Shown here one piece after another: positions 17,886-27,291 of a DNA stretch of 64,000 bases. Within the stretch, counting starts at the first letter, position 1, and every line of letters begins with the position of its first letter. Origin of the DNA: Saprospiraceae bacterium. Lineage in GTDB: Bacteria; Bacteroidota; Bacteroidia; Chitinophagales; Saprospiraceae. The notes under the pieces were generated by a model. It was not told where the DNA came from, did no database searches, and was given only the letters and a program-made list of their open reading frames with translations. Where the stretch lies: positions 10,944 through 74,943 of the forward strand of contig JADKCC010000030.1 of the NCBI GenBank assembly GCA_016714785.1, given 5' to 3'. Made by a program: the position numbers and the translations under genes.

Positions 17886-20303
17886 TTAGTTACCTTTTAA
17901 TTCTACTGGCACAGCTGGAGGAATAGATTTACAAATATCATTGCCATTAGCGTCTTGAACATAGAGTTCTACGCGTCTGTTAAATCTACGTCCAGAGTCA
18001 TCATCTGTATTTTTAGCTATTGGGGCACTTTCGCTAAATGCGGATGCATCTATTCTATTGCTTTCAATTCCCGCTGCTACTAATACATTTTTAGCTTCAT
18101 TTGCTCTATTAGCTGATAATTTCTGATTGTATTCATCATCTCCACGGGCGTCAGTAAATGCTTTAAGAACACCTTTGTAAGAAGGATTATCTTTAAGAAT
18201 TTTTGCCATCAATTGCAATTCATCGTTTGCAGCTGATTTTATATCATACTTATCAAAATCAAAAAGTATCCAATTTAAATCACAACTTGGTGCAACGGGT
18301 GCTTCCACTTGTTTCGGTTCCTCTTTAACAGCCTCTACCACTGCTGGTACTGGTTCTGTCAGGACTTGAGACGTAACTTCTGCTTTTTTGTCACCACAAG
18401 ACTTCCAAAATAAAAATAAAGACAACAATAATAATGGTAAAAGTAACCACCACCAATTAAATCCTGATTTCTCAACTACAACTGGTTTAGTTGCTACAGG
18501 CGCCAAAGGTTGTTCTGCCTTCGGTGTGGCAACAATAGCAGCAGCAGTAGCTGCAGCAGCTACTACTGGTGCAATAGGAGTTAAAACTGCTCCAGCTTTT
18601 TCTGGACACGAACGTCCTACTTCTCTGCCTGTTTTATCTCGTAATACTCGCATGATGTAACCACTTTTCTCGATGTTTTCATACATGCTGTCATCATTCA
18701 AATGCTTGATCACTCCTTTGAGTTCCTGATCCCTATCCTGCGCCGTTTTAAAGCCCTCACTTCTGAGTCGGACGCTACCATCTTTATGATAAACAACAAA
18801 GTAAAACTGGCCATTCTTATGTTTAAAAAATGCGATGTTATTTGTTTTGTCGCTTACGCCATAACCTTTATATTCGTTACAAGCCAAATAATCATCTTCT
18901 TTTTCTTTCTCCTTGTACTGAGTATCTGGCTTATCAAAAGTCGAAATTCCTACTCCAGCAGCAGCAGCAGCCAAAGGGGCAGCGATAGATAATTCTTCTA
19001 CGGGTTCTTTTACTTCAATAGCATCAGCTACTATTGGTTCTACTTCAGGAATGGCAGCTAATGCTGCAGGAGCGACTAATGCCCACAATGCAGATTCAGA
19101 TTCCTTAGGGCAGGATCTACCTATTTCTTGATGATTGCCAGCCTTCAATACTAAATAATGTAATCCACGCTTCTCTTCCACCTTCATTCTCTCTGGAATG
19201 TCTCTGTTTTTGAGCACAGATTCCATTCCATTATCTCGAGCTGCAGTCGTAGGATAGCCTTCACTCCTTAAAATGACCTCTCCATCTTTATTATACCATG
19301 CAAAATAGTATTTACCCGTATTCTCGTGCTGGAATCTGATAAAGCCGTTTTGATCCAATAAATTCGCATCAAATTTTTCTTGATATTCGCGACAGATCAT
19401 ATAGTCATCTTCTTCATTGGCAAATGCTATACCAGCTTGCGGAACAGTGCCCGCTTCTACAGAAGCTAACTTAAGCATTTCGGCAGCTCGAGCTGCTCTT
19501 TCTGAAGGCAGAAACGCTTTGGCTTCAGCTTCCGATCTGAATGGGCATGATCTTCCTATTTCTTGATGATTTCCAGCTTTTAAGAGCAAAAAATAAACAC
19601 CATGACTTTCTTCTATTCGATATCTTTCTTCTAACGTTCTATTCTTCCTCACAGATTCCATACCATTGTCTCTTGCAGCCGTAGTAGGATAACCTTCACT
19701 TCTAAGAATGATGTCTCCCGTCTCGTCAACCCATGCAAAATAATATTTACCTGTATTTTCATGTTGGAAACGAATGAACCCACCTTCCTCTACTTTTGCA
19801 GCGTTGTAATGTTCCTCATATTCTCTACAAATCATGTAATCATCTGCTTCATTGTCCTTATTATCATCAGCAAATGCAATACCATCTTGTGGCACCGTAC
19901 CCGCTTCAATTGATGCTAATCGTAAAAACTCAGCAGCAAACAAAGCTCTTTGTGATGGTAAATAAGACTTTGCTTCTTCTTCACTATCTTCTGGACAAGA
20001 CCGTGCTATTTCTTGATGATTTCCAGCTTTCAGAGATAGTATCCATCTACCGTCAGGCAACAATTTAGTGGAGTACATGTCTTCATTTGACATGTTTTTC
20101 ATCACGGATGCTATCCCATTTTCTCTACCCGATTCATTGCTGTAGCCTTCACTTCTGAGAGCTACAATACCATGATCAATAAAAGAAAAATAAAATTTAC
20201 CATTTTCTTCAAATCTGTAAAAGCCATTTTCATCTCTCTTATCACCCTGATAATGTTGACATGGCAAATAGTCATCGTCTCTGTGCTGGACTTCGTTACT
20301 CAT
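17886..20303 (-). CDS. Four-repeat DUF1508 (YegP-like) protein fused to an OmpA C-terminal domain
   Basis: An 805-residue modular protein. Four tandem DUF1508/YegP-like units each carry a DDYxxCxxY start, a FYFxxxxxGxVxLRSEGY strand and a GNHQEIxRSCP closing motif (degenerate in unit four). Ala/Pro/Glu-rich linkers follow, then one transmembrane helix (NWWWLLLPLLLLSLFLFW). The last ~130 residues are an OmpA-like peptidoglycan-binding domain (LFDFDKYDIKSAA...NRANEAKNVLVAAGI...NRRVELYV). No signal peptide is seen, so the repeats may be cytoplasmic with the OmpA domain in the periplasm. Role unknown. Confidence 0.88.
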   Translation of the reverse strand: MSNEVQHRDDDYLPCQHYQGDKRDENGFYRFEENGKFYFSFIDHGIVALRSEGYSNESGRENGIASVMKNMSNEDMYSTKLLPDGRWILSLKAGNHQEIARSCPEDSEEEAKSYLPSQRALFAAEFLRLASIEAGTVPQDGIAFADDNKDNEADDYMICREYEEHYNAAKVEEGGFIRFQHENTGKYYFAWVDETGDIILRSEGYPTTAARDNGMESVRKNRTLEERYRIEESHGVYFLLLKAGNHQEIGRSCPFRSEAEAKAFLPSERAARAAEMLKLASVEAGTVPQAGIAFANEEDDYMICREYQEKFDANLLDQNGFIRFQHENTGKYYFAWYNKDGEVILRSEGYPTTAARDNGMESVLKNRDIPERMKVEEKRGLHYLVLKAGNHQEIGRSCPKESESALWALVAPAALAAIPEVEPIVADAIEVKEPVEELSIAAPLAAAAAGVGISTFDKPDTQYKEKEKEDDYLACNEYKGYGVSDKTNNIAFFKHKNGQFYFVVYHKDGSVRLRSEGFKTAQDRDQELKGVIKHLNDDSMYENIEKSGYIMRVLRDKTGREVGRSCPEKAGAVLTPIAPVVAAAATAAAIVATPKAEQPLAPVATKPVVVEKSGFNWWWLLLPLLLLSLFLFWKSCGDKKAEVTSQVLTEPVPAVVEAVKEEPKQVEAPVAPSCDLNWILFDFDKYDIKSAANDELQLMAKILKDNPSYKGVLKAFTDARGDDEYNQKLSANRANEAKNVLVAAGIESNRIDASAFSESAPIAKNTDDDSGRRFNRRVELYVQDANGNDICKSIPPAVPVELKGN

Positions 20304-20741
20304 AACTTTACTGTTGGTTTTACTGAAAAAATAATTAAATGAACGAACTTAAGATATGTATCAAAAAAACTACTGAATTAACAACTAAAATCGTTACTTA
20401 TGGATTATTTTTTCATCAATGGCATCCGACATTCCTGCAGCAATAATGCCTATTTTACCAAAGGTAATAACATAATCCTTTGGTTTCTTGGGTGCACAAA
20501 TTTAGCATTTCGTAGCAAATTAAAAAAATTATATAATATAAAAATGCAATTAAAATCATATAATAATTATTCAAAATGTTTAAATATCCTATTTTAAATA
20601 CATTATAAAAAATATCTTAAAAAAATATATTTAGTTTTTATTGAATATTAGTTAAAAATCGCAACTATTCAGGTCTAACGCCAACGAGGTAAAATATAAA
20701 TAACCACAGATGTACAATCGTTGAATGAATGTAAAACTAAA
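20304..20741. other. AT-rich intergenic region upstream of the DUF1508/OmpA gene
   Basis: About 440 bases with no supported gene. The A/T-rich stretch at 20520-20660 probably holds the promoter for the leftward gene, but no clear box could be assigned. Confidence 0.4.
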
Positions 20742-20929
20742 GCTATTTTTGCCTATAAGATCCAAAAATCGTGGCATAATTGCAAAGTACAACTCTACAC
20801 CTGAATAGTTCTACTTTTTCGAATTAGGATTTTCAAAAACATGAAACTAAAAAGGGGTTTCTCAGTCCCTAAAGCTACATCGAAAATCACAGAGTGGTGA
20901 GAAAACTTTTTAATTCAAATATGACAAAG
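20742..20929. repeat. Dispersed intergenic repeat, short copy
   Basis: Shares ordered blocks with 43538-44045: GCTATTTTTGCCT.TAAGA, AAAAATCGTG.CA, a TTCTACTTT..C.AATTAG block, AGGG.TTTCTCAGTC.CTAAA and CAGAGTGGTGAGAAAAC. The second copy has a MITE-like insert and a long palindrome in the gaps, both absent here. It is non-coding. Confidence 0.7.
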
Positions 20930-20941
20930 AAAAAATAGTTA

Positions 20942-21457
20942 CTAAATTTCTTTACTAAAATCATCCAAACCTTTGAAATTTGCTAGCTGGATTACACAAG
21001 CATCAGATAGACTATATCTTTCAATAACTTGATCTAATAAATAATCTCTCACTACCAAAATCACAATGCAATCAATGTCTAAAGCTCTTATTGCTACCAA
21101 AAATTTGCCAAACATCGGTTCATAACCATTTCCCATTAGTTCTAATTTTCCCACTTCGTCGATGACGATGAACTTATACTTTGATGTTAATGCATTCATC
21201 AAAATGACTTCTGCTTGAATAAATATTTCTTTCTTAAATCTGAATCGGCCTATTGCCACCAAATCTTCGCAATCTACAGCTCTTTCTTCGGCCTCAAATG
21301 GCAGCAATAATGCATTGCTTAAATCATAAAAATGCCTTAACCCATCCACATCTGGACATAAAAAACCTGTGGTATCCTTTCTTTTTGCAAAAAGGCTCAT
21401 TAAAGCGGTAGTTTTGCCACTCCTTATAGGTGCTGTAAAAATTTTAATTTCAACCAT
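20942..21457 (-). CDS. THEP1-type nucleoside-triphosphatase
   Basis: A 171-residue P-loop protein. The Walker A motif APIRSGKTT lies at residues 9-17, and a Walker B-like strand KFIVIDEVGKLELMGNGYEPMF follows; the DEVGxLE signature is typical of the THEP1/NTPase_1 (DUF2478) family. Characterised relatives hydrolyse several NTPs, but the physiological role is open. Its ATG overlaps the stop codon of the upstream membrane gene (TAATG), so the two products probably act together. Confidence 0.82.
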   Translation of the reverse strand: MVEIKIFTAPIRSGKTTALMSLFAKRKDTTGFLCPDVDGLRHFYDLSNALLLPFEAEERAVDCEDLVAIGRFRFKKEIFIQAEVILMNALTSKYKFIVIDEVGKLELMGNGYEPMFGKFLVAIRALDIDCIVILVVRDYLLDQVIERYSLSDACVIQLANFKGLDDFSKEI

Positions 21458-22458
21458 TATTTTTTATCAGAGTCCATAGCTACTACCAGTAACCCTACAA
21501 TCAAATATTTCCATTTCTCTATTCCTGTAAAGTGTTGATTTACTGATTTCAACAAACTGAATGCTTTCCCAGAAAAAATCGGTATTTTATGGATTGTTTC
21601 ATCAAATAAGGATTTATCTATTTTTTGACCGTGGTATTTTTTTGATATGAATGAACGAATGATCGGACTAACTACCAAAATCAATATAAAACTAATAGCT
21701 AATGTCCTAAATAAAAACCAAAATAAATGTAACTTTGGTATGTCTGGAACAAACATTGCTATCAATGCAAGAATGAGAAACATAAAAAACAAACCTGTCC
21801 ACCATGTATGTTTCTTTTTATAACTGTATTGAACTTCACTATCCAAATTAGAGAAGATAATAGGCTTATCCATTTTCAAGGTGTTAATCATAATAGGAAT
21901 ATTAGGCACCCACAGACCAATGACCACACCAGTAATAAGATGCAAAAAGACATATATGCCAAATCCTGTCAAAACCAAAGATGTGTCAATATCAAGATTT
22001 ATAGCCTTAAATATGGAAATGGCAGCGGCGTCAATACTCTTCAAAAAACTGCTTCCAAATATCAAAAAAGTAATCAAAACTTTCTGCAGAGCTGACTCTA
22101 ACATACAACATACAGAAAATAATAAAACTTTGCTTTTAAAATGTTTTTTTGATCTGAACAACCAATACCCCAAATATCCTTGAAAGACAACTGCCACGTA
22201 GGCTTGCCATGGAGAGTGTGGACTAATGGCCAATTTCACCAATAACACAATGGCTAAAGCTTCTAATATTTTATTATTTTTAGCGTCTTGGAAATACCCT
22301 ATCAACGCTATACACATGATGGCGATACCTCCAACAAAAATCCCTGTAAATGGCAATTTTAGTGCATGGAGCAATCCACCTATGCCTGATTCAGCAAAAG
22401 CCCACACTAAAATAAGATGTTTGAAATCAGGAGCTACTTTATCTTGGATTCCCTCCAT
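21457..22458 (-). CDS. Polytopic membrane protein of unknown function (NTPase partner)
   Basis: A 333-residue protein with about nine hydrophobic segments and short polar loops. The N-terminal half has Gly-rich helices (FTGIFVGGIAIMCIALIGYF), a loop LAISPHSPWQAYVAVVFQGYLGYW and GVVIGLWVPNIP, somewhat like small transporter subunits. No ATP-binding or catalytic motif is visible and I do not recognise the family. It sits 7 bases after metZ and overlaps the THEP1-type gene, so a membrane/NTPase pair is likely. Confidence 0.65.
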   Translation of the reverse strand: MEGIQDKVAPDFKHLILVWAFAESGIGGLLHALKLPFTGIFVGGIAIMCIALIGYFQDAKNNKILEALAIVLLVKLAISPHSPWQAYVAVVFQGYLGYWLFRSKKHFKSKVLLFSVCCMLESALQKVLITFLIFGSSFLKSIDAAAISIFKAINLDIDTSLVLTGFGIYVFLHLITGVVIGLWVPNIPIMINTLKMDKPIIFSNLDSEVQYSYKKKHTWWTGLFFMFLILALIAMFVPDIPKLHLFWFLFRTLAISFILILVVSPIIRSFISKKYHGQKIDKSLFDETIHKIPIFSGKAFSLLKSVNQHFTGIEKWKYLIVGLLVVAMDSDKK

Positions 22459-22465
22459 GAAGCAC

Positions 22466-23614
22466 TTAAATATTTAAATCATTTATAATATCATCTATGT
22501 GTTCTAAACCTACAGATAGTCTGATCAAACCATCACTTATACCAGCGGCAGCTCGCTCTTGAGCAGATATTTTTGAGTGCGTAGAAGATGCTGGATGGGT
22601 GATAATAGTGCGGGTATCGCCCAAGTTGGCTGATAAAGAGATCATCTTTCTATCGTCTATCAATCGTCGGCCTGCTTCCAAACCACCCTTTAGTTCAAAA
22701 CTGATCATCCCGCCGCCAGCTTTCATTTGTTGCTTTGCTATTTGGTAACCACCATTAGAAGGCAAAAAAGGGTATTTTACTGCGCTGACACTTTTTTGAT
22801 CTTCGAGCCACTTGGCCACTTCCATGGCATTGCTACAATGCCTATCCATACGAACAGCGAGCGTCTCCAAACTTTTGGAAAGTACCCATGCATTAAAAGG
22901 TGACAAGGAAGGTCCTGCATTTTTCATGAATGGTTGGATTTTCTCAATGATTGAGCTACTAGAGATAATAGCGCCTCCCATTACCCTACCCTGCCCATCT
23001 ATATATTTAGTAGCCGAATGAATAGAAATATCTGCTCCATGGATCAATGGTTGTTGTAAATAAGGTGTAGCAAAACAATTGTCCACCACCAATAAAATAT
23101 TATGTGTTTTACAAAAATCACTGGCTAAATCCAGATCGATGATATCTAAACCTGGATTGGAAGGCGTCTCGAGATACAACAATTTGGTCTCCGGTCTGAC
23201 GAGTGCGGCCCACTGATTTACATCCAATGGATCCACATAGTCATAAGCAATGCCCCATTTGGCAAGATAATCACTATTGATCTTGAATGTAGAACCAAAC
23301 ACTGCTCTAGACATTAGTAAATGATCACCTGATGATAGTAAAGAAGCAAATGTCGCAAAAATTGCAGCCATACCGGTAGCTGTAGCAATACAATCTTCTC
23401 CTCCTTCCAAAGCAGCCATCTTGGTCTCAAACTCTCTAACAGATGGATTGGTAAAACGCGAGTAAATATTACCCTCTAACTCATTGGCAAATAGTGCTCG
23501 CATGTGTTCAGCATCATCAAATACGTAACTTGAAGTAGCAAATATAGGCGTGGAATGCTCATTGTGCTGCGACCGTTCCGTTTGTGTTCTAATGGCTTTT
23601 GTTTCAAATTTCAT
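22466..23614 (-). CDS. metZ: O-succinylhomoserine sulfhydrylase (MetZ-like)
   Basis: A 382-residue PLP enzyme of the Cys/Met metabolism family. Motifs are GNIYSRFTNPSVREFETKMAALEGGE, the ATGMAAIFA cofactor segment, YLETPSNPGLDI and the Schiff-base lysine in SIHSATKYIDGQGRV. The overall pattern is closest to MetZ, which makes homocysteine from O-succinylhomoserine and sulfide; other sulfhydrylases or cystathionine gamma-synthase are possible. It heads a leftward run with the membrane protein and the NTPase. The OsmC-like gene lies 46 bases upstream on the same strand. Confidence 0.82.
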   Translation of the reverse strand: MKFETKAIRTQTERSQHNEHSTPIFATSSYVFDDAEHMRALFANELEGNIYSRFTNPSVREFETKMAALEGGEDCIATATGMAAIFATFASLLSSGDHLLMSRAVFGSTFKINSDYLAKWGIAYDYVDPLDVNQWAALVRPETKLLYLETPSNPGLDIIDLDLASDFCKTHNILLVVDNCFATPYLQQPLIHGADISIHSATKYIDGQGRVMGGAIISSSSIIEKIQPFMKNAGPSLSPFNAWVLSKSLETLAVRMDRHCSNAMEVAKWLEDQKSVSAVKYPFLPSNGGYQIAKQQMKAGGGMISFELKGGLEAGRRLIDDRKMISLSANLGDTRTIITHPASSTHSKISAQERAAAGISDGLIRLSVGLEHIDDIINDLNI

Positions 23615-23660
23615 CCTTATTCGTATTAAATTTCATTGTGCCATTCATCAGACCTTACTT

Positions 23661-24041
23661 CTAACTATGGGTAATTTCAACAGATTTGGCCAACATGATT
23701 GACACAGAGCAATACTCCTCCATAGACATTGTCACAGCTTTTATCGCTTTTTCTTCTTTGACATCGCCCGTCACAATATAATGCAGATGTATTTTTGTGA
23801 ATACAGCAGGTACGGCATCAACTCTGGTAGCTTGAATTTCTACTTTGATCGACTTTACATCCTGTCTCATCTTTTTGAGTATCATCTCTACATCAATAGA
23901 ACTGCAAGATGCGGCAGCCATCAATACAGCTTCCATAGGACTTACTGCTTCTTTATTGCCAGAAAATTGGAGGCTTTGGCCTCTTTCATTGGTACCCTTG
24001 AAGTTAAGGTCACCGTATGTCGATTCTACTACCACGTTCAT
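23661..24041 (-). CDS. OsmC-family peroxiredoxin-like protein
   Basis: A 126-residue OsmC/Ohr-fold protein. Both family cysteines are present, one in AAASCSSIDVEMIL and one in MEEYCSVSIML. This spacing fits thiol-dependent hydroperoxide reduction. The SPMEAVLMA helix before the first Cys is typical of the YhfA-like OsmC branch. It probably shares a transcript with metZ downstream, which would link sulfur metabolism and oxidant defence. Confidence 0.88.
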   Translation of the reverse strand: MNVVVESTYGDLNFKGTNERGQSLQFSGNKEAVSPMEAVLMAAASCSSIDVEMILKKMRQDVKSIKVEIQATRVDAVPAVFTKIHLHYIVTGDVKEEKAIKAVTMSMEEYCSVSIMLAKSVEITHS

Positions 24042-24205
24042 ACTGATACTTATTTGATTGTATTATTTTAAGATGCAAAAGTAACGATCATTACTCATCT
24101 ATACATATTATTGGTAAATTAATATAAACTTTCTTTACAGGATACCGTAAAAAGGTTTTAATTTTGCGCGTTCAATCATTGTACTGTACAAAATAAAAAT
24201 CATAA

Positions 24206-24817
24206 ATGTTTACAATAAATATCTATCTCAAATTTGCCATTATAGCTGTATGTTTAGTTGGTGGTATTATCTTGTCCTTCGTCCTTGGGTTTGGTTATAC
24301 TTGGATATTCATCCTCATCGGTTTGATATTTCTAGCCAGTTACATCTTTTTAGGTACGGTACAGTCTGCATCAGAATTATTACAAAAGATGGATTTTGAA
24401 GGGGCTGAAAAGAGATTAGATCTTACATTTTTCCCCAAATTACTTTATGTAACCAATAGAGCATTTTATTTTATACTAAAAGGTTCGCTAGCAGCCCAAA
24501 GAAAAGACAATAATGCTGCTGAAGGTTTTTTTAACCAAGCCCTAGCCTTAGACCTACCATCTGACAATGAAAAAGGTATGGTGCTACTGCAAATGGCAGG
24601 TATTCAAGCACAAAAAAATAACTGGACAGGTGCCAAAAATTACTTTTATCAAGCAAAAAAATTAAAAATTACGGAATCTCAACTCAAAGAACAATTTAAA
24701 CAATTTGAGACAGCTATTGAAAATCGTGGACAAATGAAAGTAGCCCAAAGTATGGGTATGAAAACGGGCCAAATGATGATGCCAGGAGGTAAAAGAAGAA
24801 GGCCGAAAATGAGATAA
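24206..24817 (+). CDS. Membrane-anchored TPR-like protein
   Basis: A 203-residue protein with two N-terminal transmembrane helices (residues ~10-55). Helical repeats like TPR units follow: MDFEGAEKRLDL, FYFILKGSLAAQRKDNNAAEGFFNQALAL and KGMVLLQMAGIQAQKNNWTGAKNYFYQAKKL. The tail is Met/Gly rich and strongly basic (PGGKRRRPKMR). The architecture suits a cytoplasmic scaffold. Similar proteins occur in Bacteroidota without assigned function. Confidence 0.7.
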   Translation: MFTINIYLKFAIIAVCLVGGIILSFVLGFGYTWIFILIGLIFLASYIFLGTVQSASELLQKMDFEGAEKRLDLTFFPKLLYVTNRAFYFILKGSLAAQRKDNNAAEGFFNQALALDLPSDNEKGMVLLQMAGIQAQKNNWTGAKNYFYQAKKLKITESQLKEQFKQFETAIENRGQMKVAQSMGMKTGQMMMPGGKRRRPKMR

Positions 24818-24900
24818 TAGTCTGAATATGATTTAGTAGAATTAGCAGGTTTTGATTCTTTAAGTTCCTTGTCTTATCATAAAATATGCTTGCAATAAAA

Positions 24901-24931
24901 AAAGCTCCTTACCATTACGGCAAGAAGCTTT
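24901..24931 (-). terminator. Terminator of a leftward gene remnant
   Basis: Arms 24901-24913 and 24919-24931 pair at 11 of 13 positions around ATTAC. The minus-strand transcript then enters a T run. It lies ~45 bases past the stop of the fragment at 24977, so it probably belonged to that gene. Confidence 0.6.
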
Positions 24932-24976
24932 ACAAAACCAACTTTTAAAATTATGAACTACTTCCTTTGTTTTTGA

Positions 24977-25219
24977 CTATTGTACTTGATTTTCAGTATC
25001 TTCAGTTGATATATCTGTATCAGTACTACTGCCACTCAGTCTAAGCGTAACCGACTGATTGTAATCCCCAATCAGACCATTGAGATCATCGACGATCTCA
25101 AGAAGCTTGTAAAGTACTCGAAGCTTGTAAAGTACTCGAAGAAGCTTGTAAAGTACTCGGAGAAGGTTATCAAGTACTTGAAGAAGGTTGTAAAGTACTC
25201 GAAGAAGCTTGTGAAGTAC
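24977..25219 (-). pseudogene. C-terminal remnant of a protein running into a 21-bp repeat array
   Basis: The minus strand encodes an ordinary-looking C terminus (LLEIVDDLNGLIGDYNQ ... STEDTENQVQ, stop at 24977-24979) followed by a terminator. Upstream, the same frame enters the 21-bp array as heptads of the type RVLYKLL. It stays open only until a stop at 25220-25222, with no start codon. The gene's body appears to have been replaced or interrupted by repeat expansion. The original product is not recognised. Confidence 0.5.
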
Positions 25220-25515
25220 TTAAAGAAGCTTGTAAAGTACTCGAAGAAGCTTGTAAAGTACTCAGAGAAGCTTGTAAAGTACTTGAAGAAGATTGTAAAG
25301 TACTCGAAGAAGCTTGTGAAGTACTGGAAGAGAAGCTTAAAGTACTTAGAGAAGGTTGTGAAGTACTTGAAGAAGCTTGTAAAGTACTCGGAGAAGCTTG
25401 TAAAGTACTTGAAGAAGCTTGTGAAGTACTTGAAGAAGCTTGTGAAGTACTTAGAGAAGCTTGTGAAGTACTTGAAGAAGCTTGTAAAGTACTAAAGCTT
25501 AGTAAAGTACTCTAA
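25100..25515. repeat. 21-bp tandem repeat array (minisatellite)
   Basis: About 19-20 units of AAGAAGCTTGTAAAGTACTCG and variants (CTTG/TTAG/CTCGG, GTGAAG for GTAAAG); the leftmost two units are 18 bp. The period is a multiple of three, so any frame gives heptads: KKLVKYS on the plus strand, RVLYKLL, EYFTSFF or STLQASS on the minus strand. A plus-strand frame of ~105 Lys-rich codons exists here but has no family, RBS or partner, so the DNA is annotated as repeat. Confidence 0.9.
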
Positions 25516-25756
25516 GAAGCATGTGAAAGACCTAAAGATGATTCACATGGCCACAGACACCAAATTTCCCCAAATATTATTAGGTATCGTCATTTAGTCA
25601 TGTTAAAGGCACCAAAACTGCACCGAAATGGGTTGTAATAGAAGCATTTTATACCCAAAATATAGCTAAAATCAGACTTTTTTAGGGCAAAATCGCTGCT
25701 CAGCCCCGTAAATACCGAGTCCGCAGCGGAGCATCAAATAAAAAACCTATAATTGT

Positions 25757-25860
25757 TAGTTTCTAAAAGGAACTAGTCAATAAAAGTGTAAAATTATTAG
25801 TTCCTGAAAGGAACCTAATGTCCTATTTCCATTTTTTCTAGTTTCTGAAAGGAATTACCC
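25757..25860. repeat. Three 41-bp-spaced copies of a short hairpin motif
   Basis: TAGTTTCTAAAAGGAACTAG, TAGTTCCTGAAAGGAACCTA and TAGTTTCTGAAAGGAATTAC start at 25757, 25798 and 25839, exactly 41 bp apart. Each can fold as a small hairpin (GTTCC/GGAAC). An inverted relative (CCTTTCAGGAAAC) lies near 25885. No cas genes are near, and only three units exist. Confidence 0.6.
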
Positions 25861-26508
25861 GTCCAAAAAGCATTTTGGGACAATCCTTTCAGGAAACAAT
25901 AATATTTAACCTAAAACATATATAAACCTTGGGAAACTAACCGTCCAGGAAATTCTTATGACTAGCTCCTTAAAGGATTGTATAATATTCCAAATATTAT
26001 TTGTTGCTCTTTTGGGGGCGGAATAAAATTAAAGAGATGGAATTTTGATTATAATCATGGTCTTACTCTTAATTATAAAATTGATCAAAATATTTTGAAA
26101 TATCGAACCTACGTGCTACATTTGTTCAATTAATAGTTTATATTTGCTCTAAGAAATGAAATTGATTGGATGATGCATAGTGCTGTTAATCAAGATTATC
26201 TCATAAGTTTTTCGTGTACAAACGCTATCATAAGCGTTTAAAAAAGAATGTTATTAACAAACTGTATGTTTGCCACTATGTTTTATTATGCATTGTAAAG
26301 TAATTTATTAAGACGTATTCTTATATTCGGGTATATACGCAATTTAGCTTATGTTCTTTTTTTTGCAAGCAACCAAAAAAAGTAAAATATGAAATATATT
26401 CAAACTATAAGATTCTTCTATTACTTGTCCAACTTTAATATTTGGTCAAAAGAACAATGCGTAGTGCTAAATGGAAGAATTTTTTTACGATTCTGAAAAT
26501 CTTTTATT
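25861..26508. other. Decayed AT-rich stretch, no supported gene
   Basis: About 650 bases with stops in all frames and no recognisable motif. It begins the degraded zone that extends to 34.5 kb. Confidence 0.5.
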
Positions 26509-27291
26509 CTCTACGATTAAATTGAGGTTTATGTACCAAAATAAAGATAATAAAGCAAAATTGATACAGTAAGTGGAACTGGGTTCGTTTTTCCACCTGA
26601 AATAGATTCAGTAAAACCCTTCCCCATTATAGTAACAAATAAGCATGTGATAAGCGGGTGCAATTAGTTTTTCAATCACGTTGACAAAAAGAATAGTGTC
26701 AATGCACCATTATTAGGGCAAATGGATCGAATGAATTTTAGTCCTAGGATGTTCAATGGTTCTTTCATCCAGTACAACAGTTGATTTAGCAATGACCCCA
26801 TTAATTCCAATTTTAGATAAATTTTCCTCTTGGGAAGAAACGTGGGCATTCTTTCTATTCAATCTTGGAGGATATTCCCCTTAAAGAAGAATTAGAAGAC
26901 TTAAAAGGTGTGGAAGAACTACTAATGATTGGTTACCCAATTGGTATTTGGGATAATGCCATTAACTTGACCACAAGAAAAGGATAACACGCAACATCCA
27001 ATTTTTGATTACCAAAATAGAAGTGAATTCGTAATTGATGCAGCATATTTCTTAGTTCTAGTGGTCCGCCTGTCATGATTAATGAAGGATCTTATTCAGT
27101 AAAAGTGGAATAGAATGGGAAAAAGAAGGTTGTTTATGGGATTTTGTAAGTAGGTCCAAATTTATCAACCAAACGGTGAGATAAAAATAATTGAAGGGAT
27201 TCCAACAAGGAAAGATGCTATTGCCGTGTTTCAAATACCCTTAAACTTAGGGTATGTAATAAAATCAAATAAAAGAGTGTTAGGATTTTAA
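26509..27291 (+). pseudogene. Degenerate trypsin-like (S1) serine protease
   Basis: Fragments in shifting frames follow one trypsin-like protease in order. GTGFVFPPEIDSVKPFPIIV precedes the catalytic-His motif TNKHVI. Then come ELLMIGYPIGIWDNAINL and YQNRSEFVIDAAYF, which normally leads into the GSSGSPV catalytic-Ser loop; here that loop is broken by a frameshift. The end reads IPLNLGYVIKSNKRVLGF. Several stops and frameshifts make it a clear pseudogene. Intact relatives are single-domain serine proteases often carried in accessory regions. Confidence 0.72.

Noticed and set aside
20400..20597. 65-codon plus-strand gene in the AT-rich spacer
   Set aside because: Random-looking frame in extremely AT-rich DNA.
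25178..25495. Lys-rich ~105-codon plus-strand frame of KKLVKYS heptads
   Set aside because: It is a by-product of the 21-bp array, which stays mostly open in several frames; it starts at TTG, has no RBS or family, and ends where the repeat ends.
25757..25860. CRISPR array
   Set aside because: Only three ~20-bp degenerate motifs with ~21-bp gaps and no cas genes; repeats differ from one another and fold individually.
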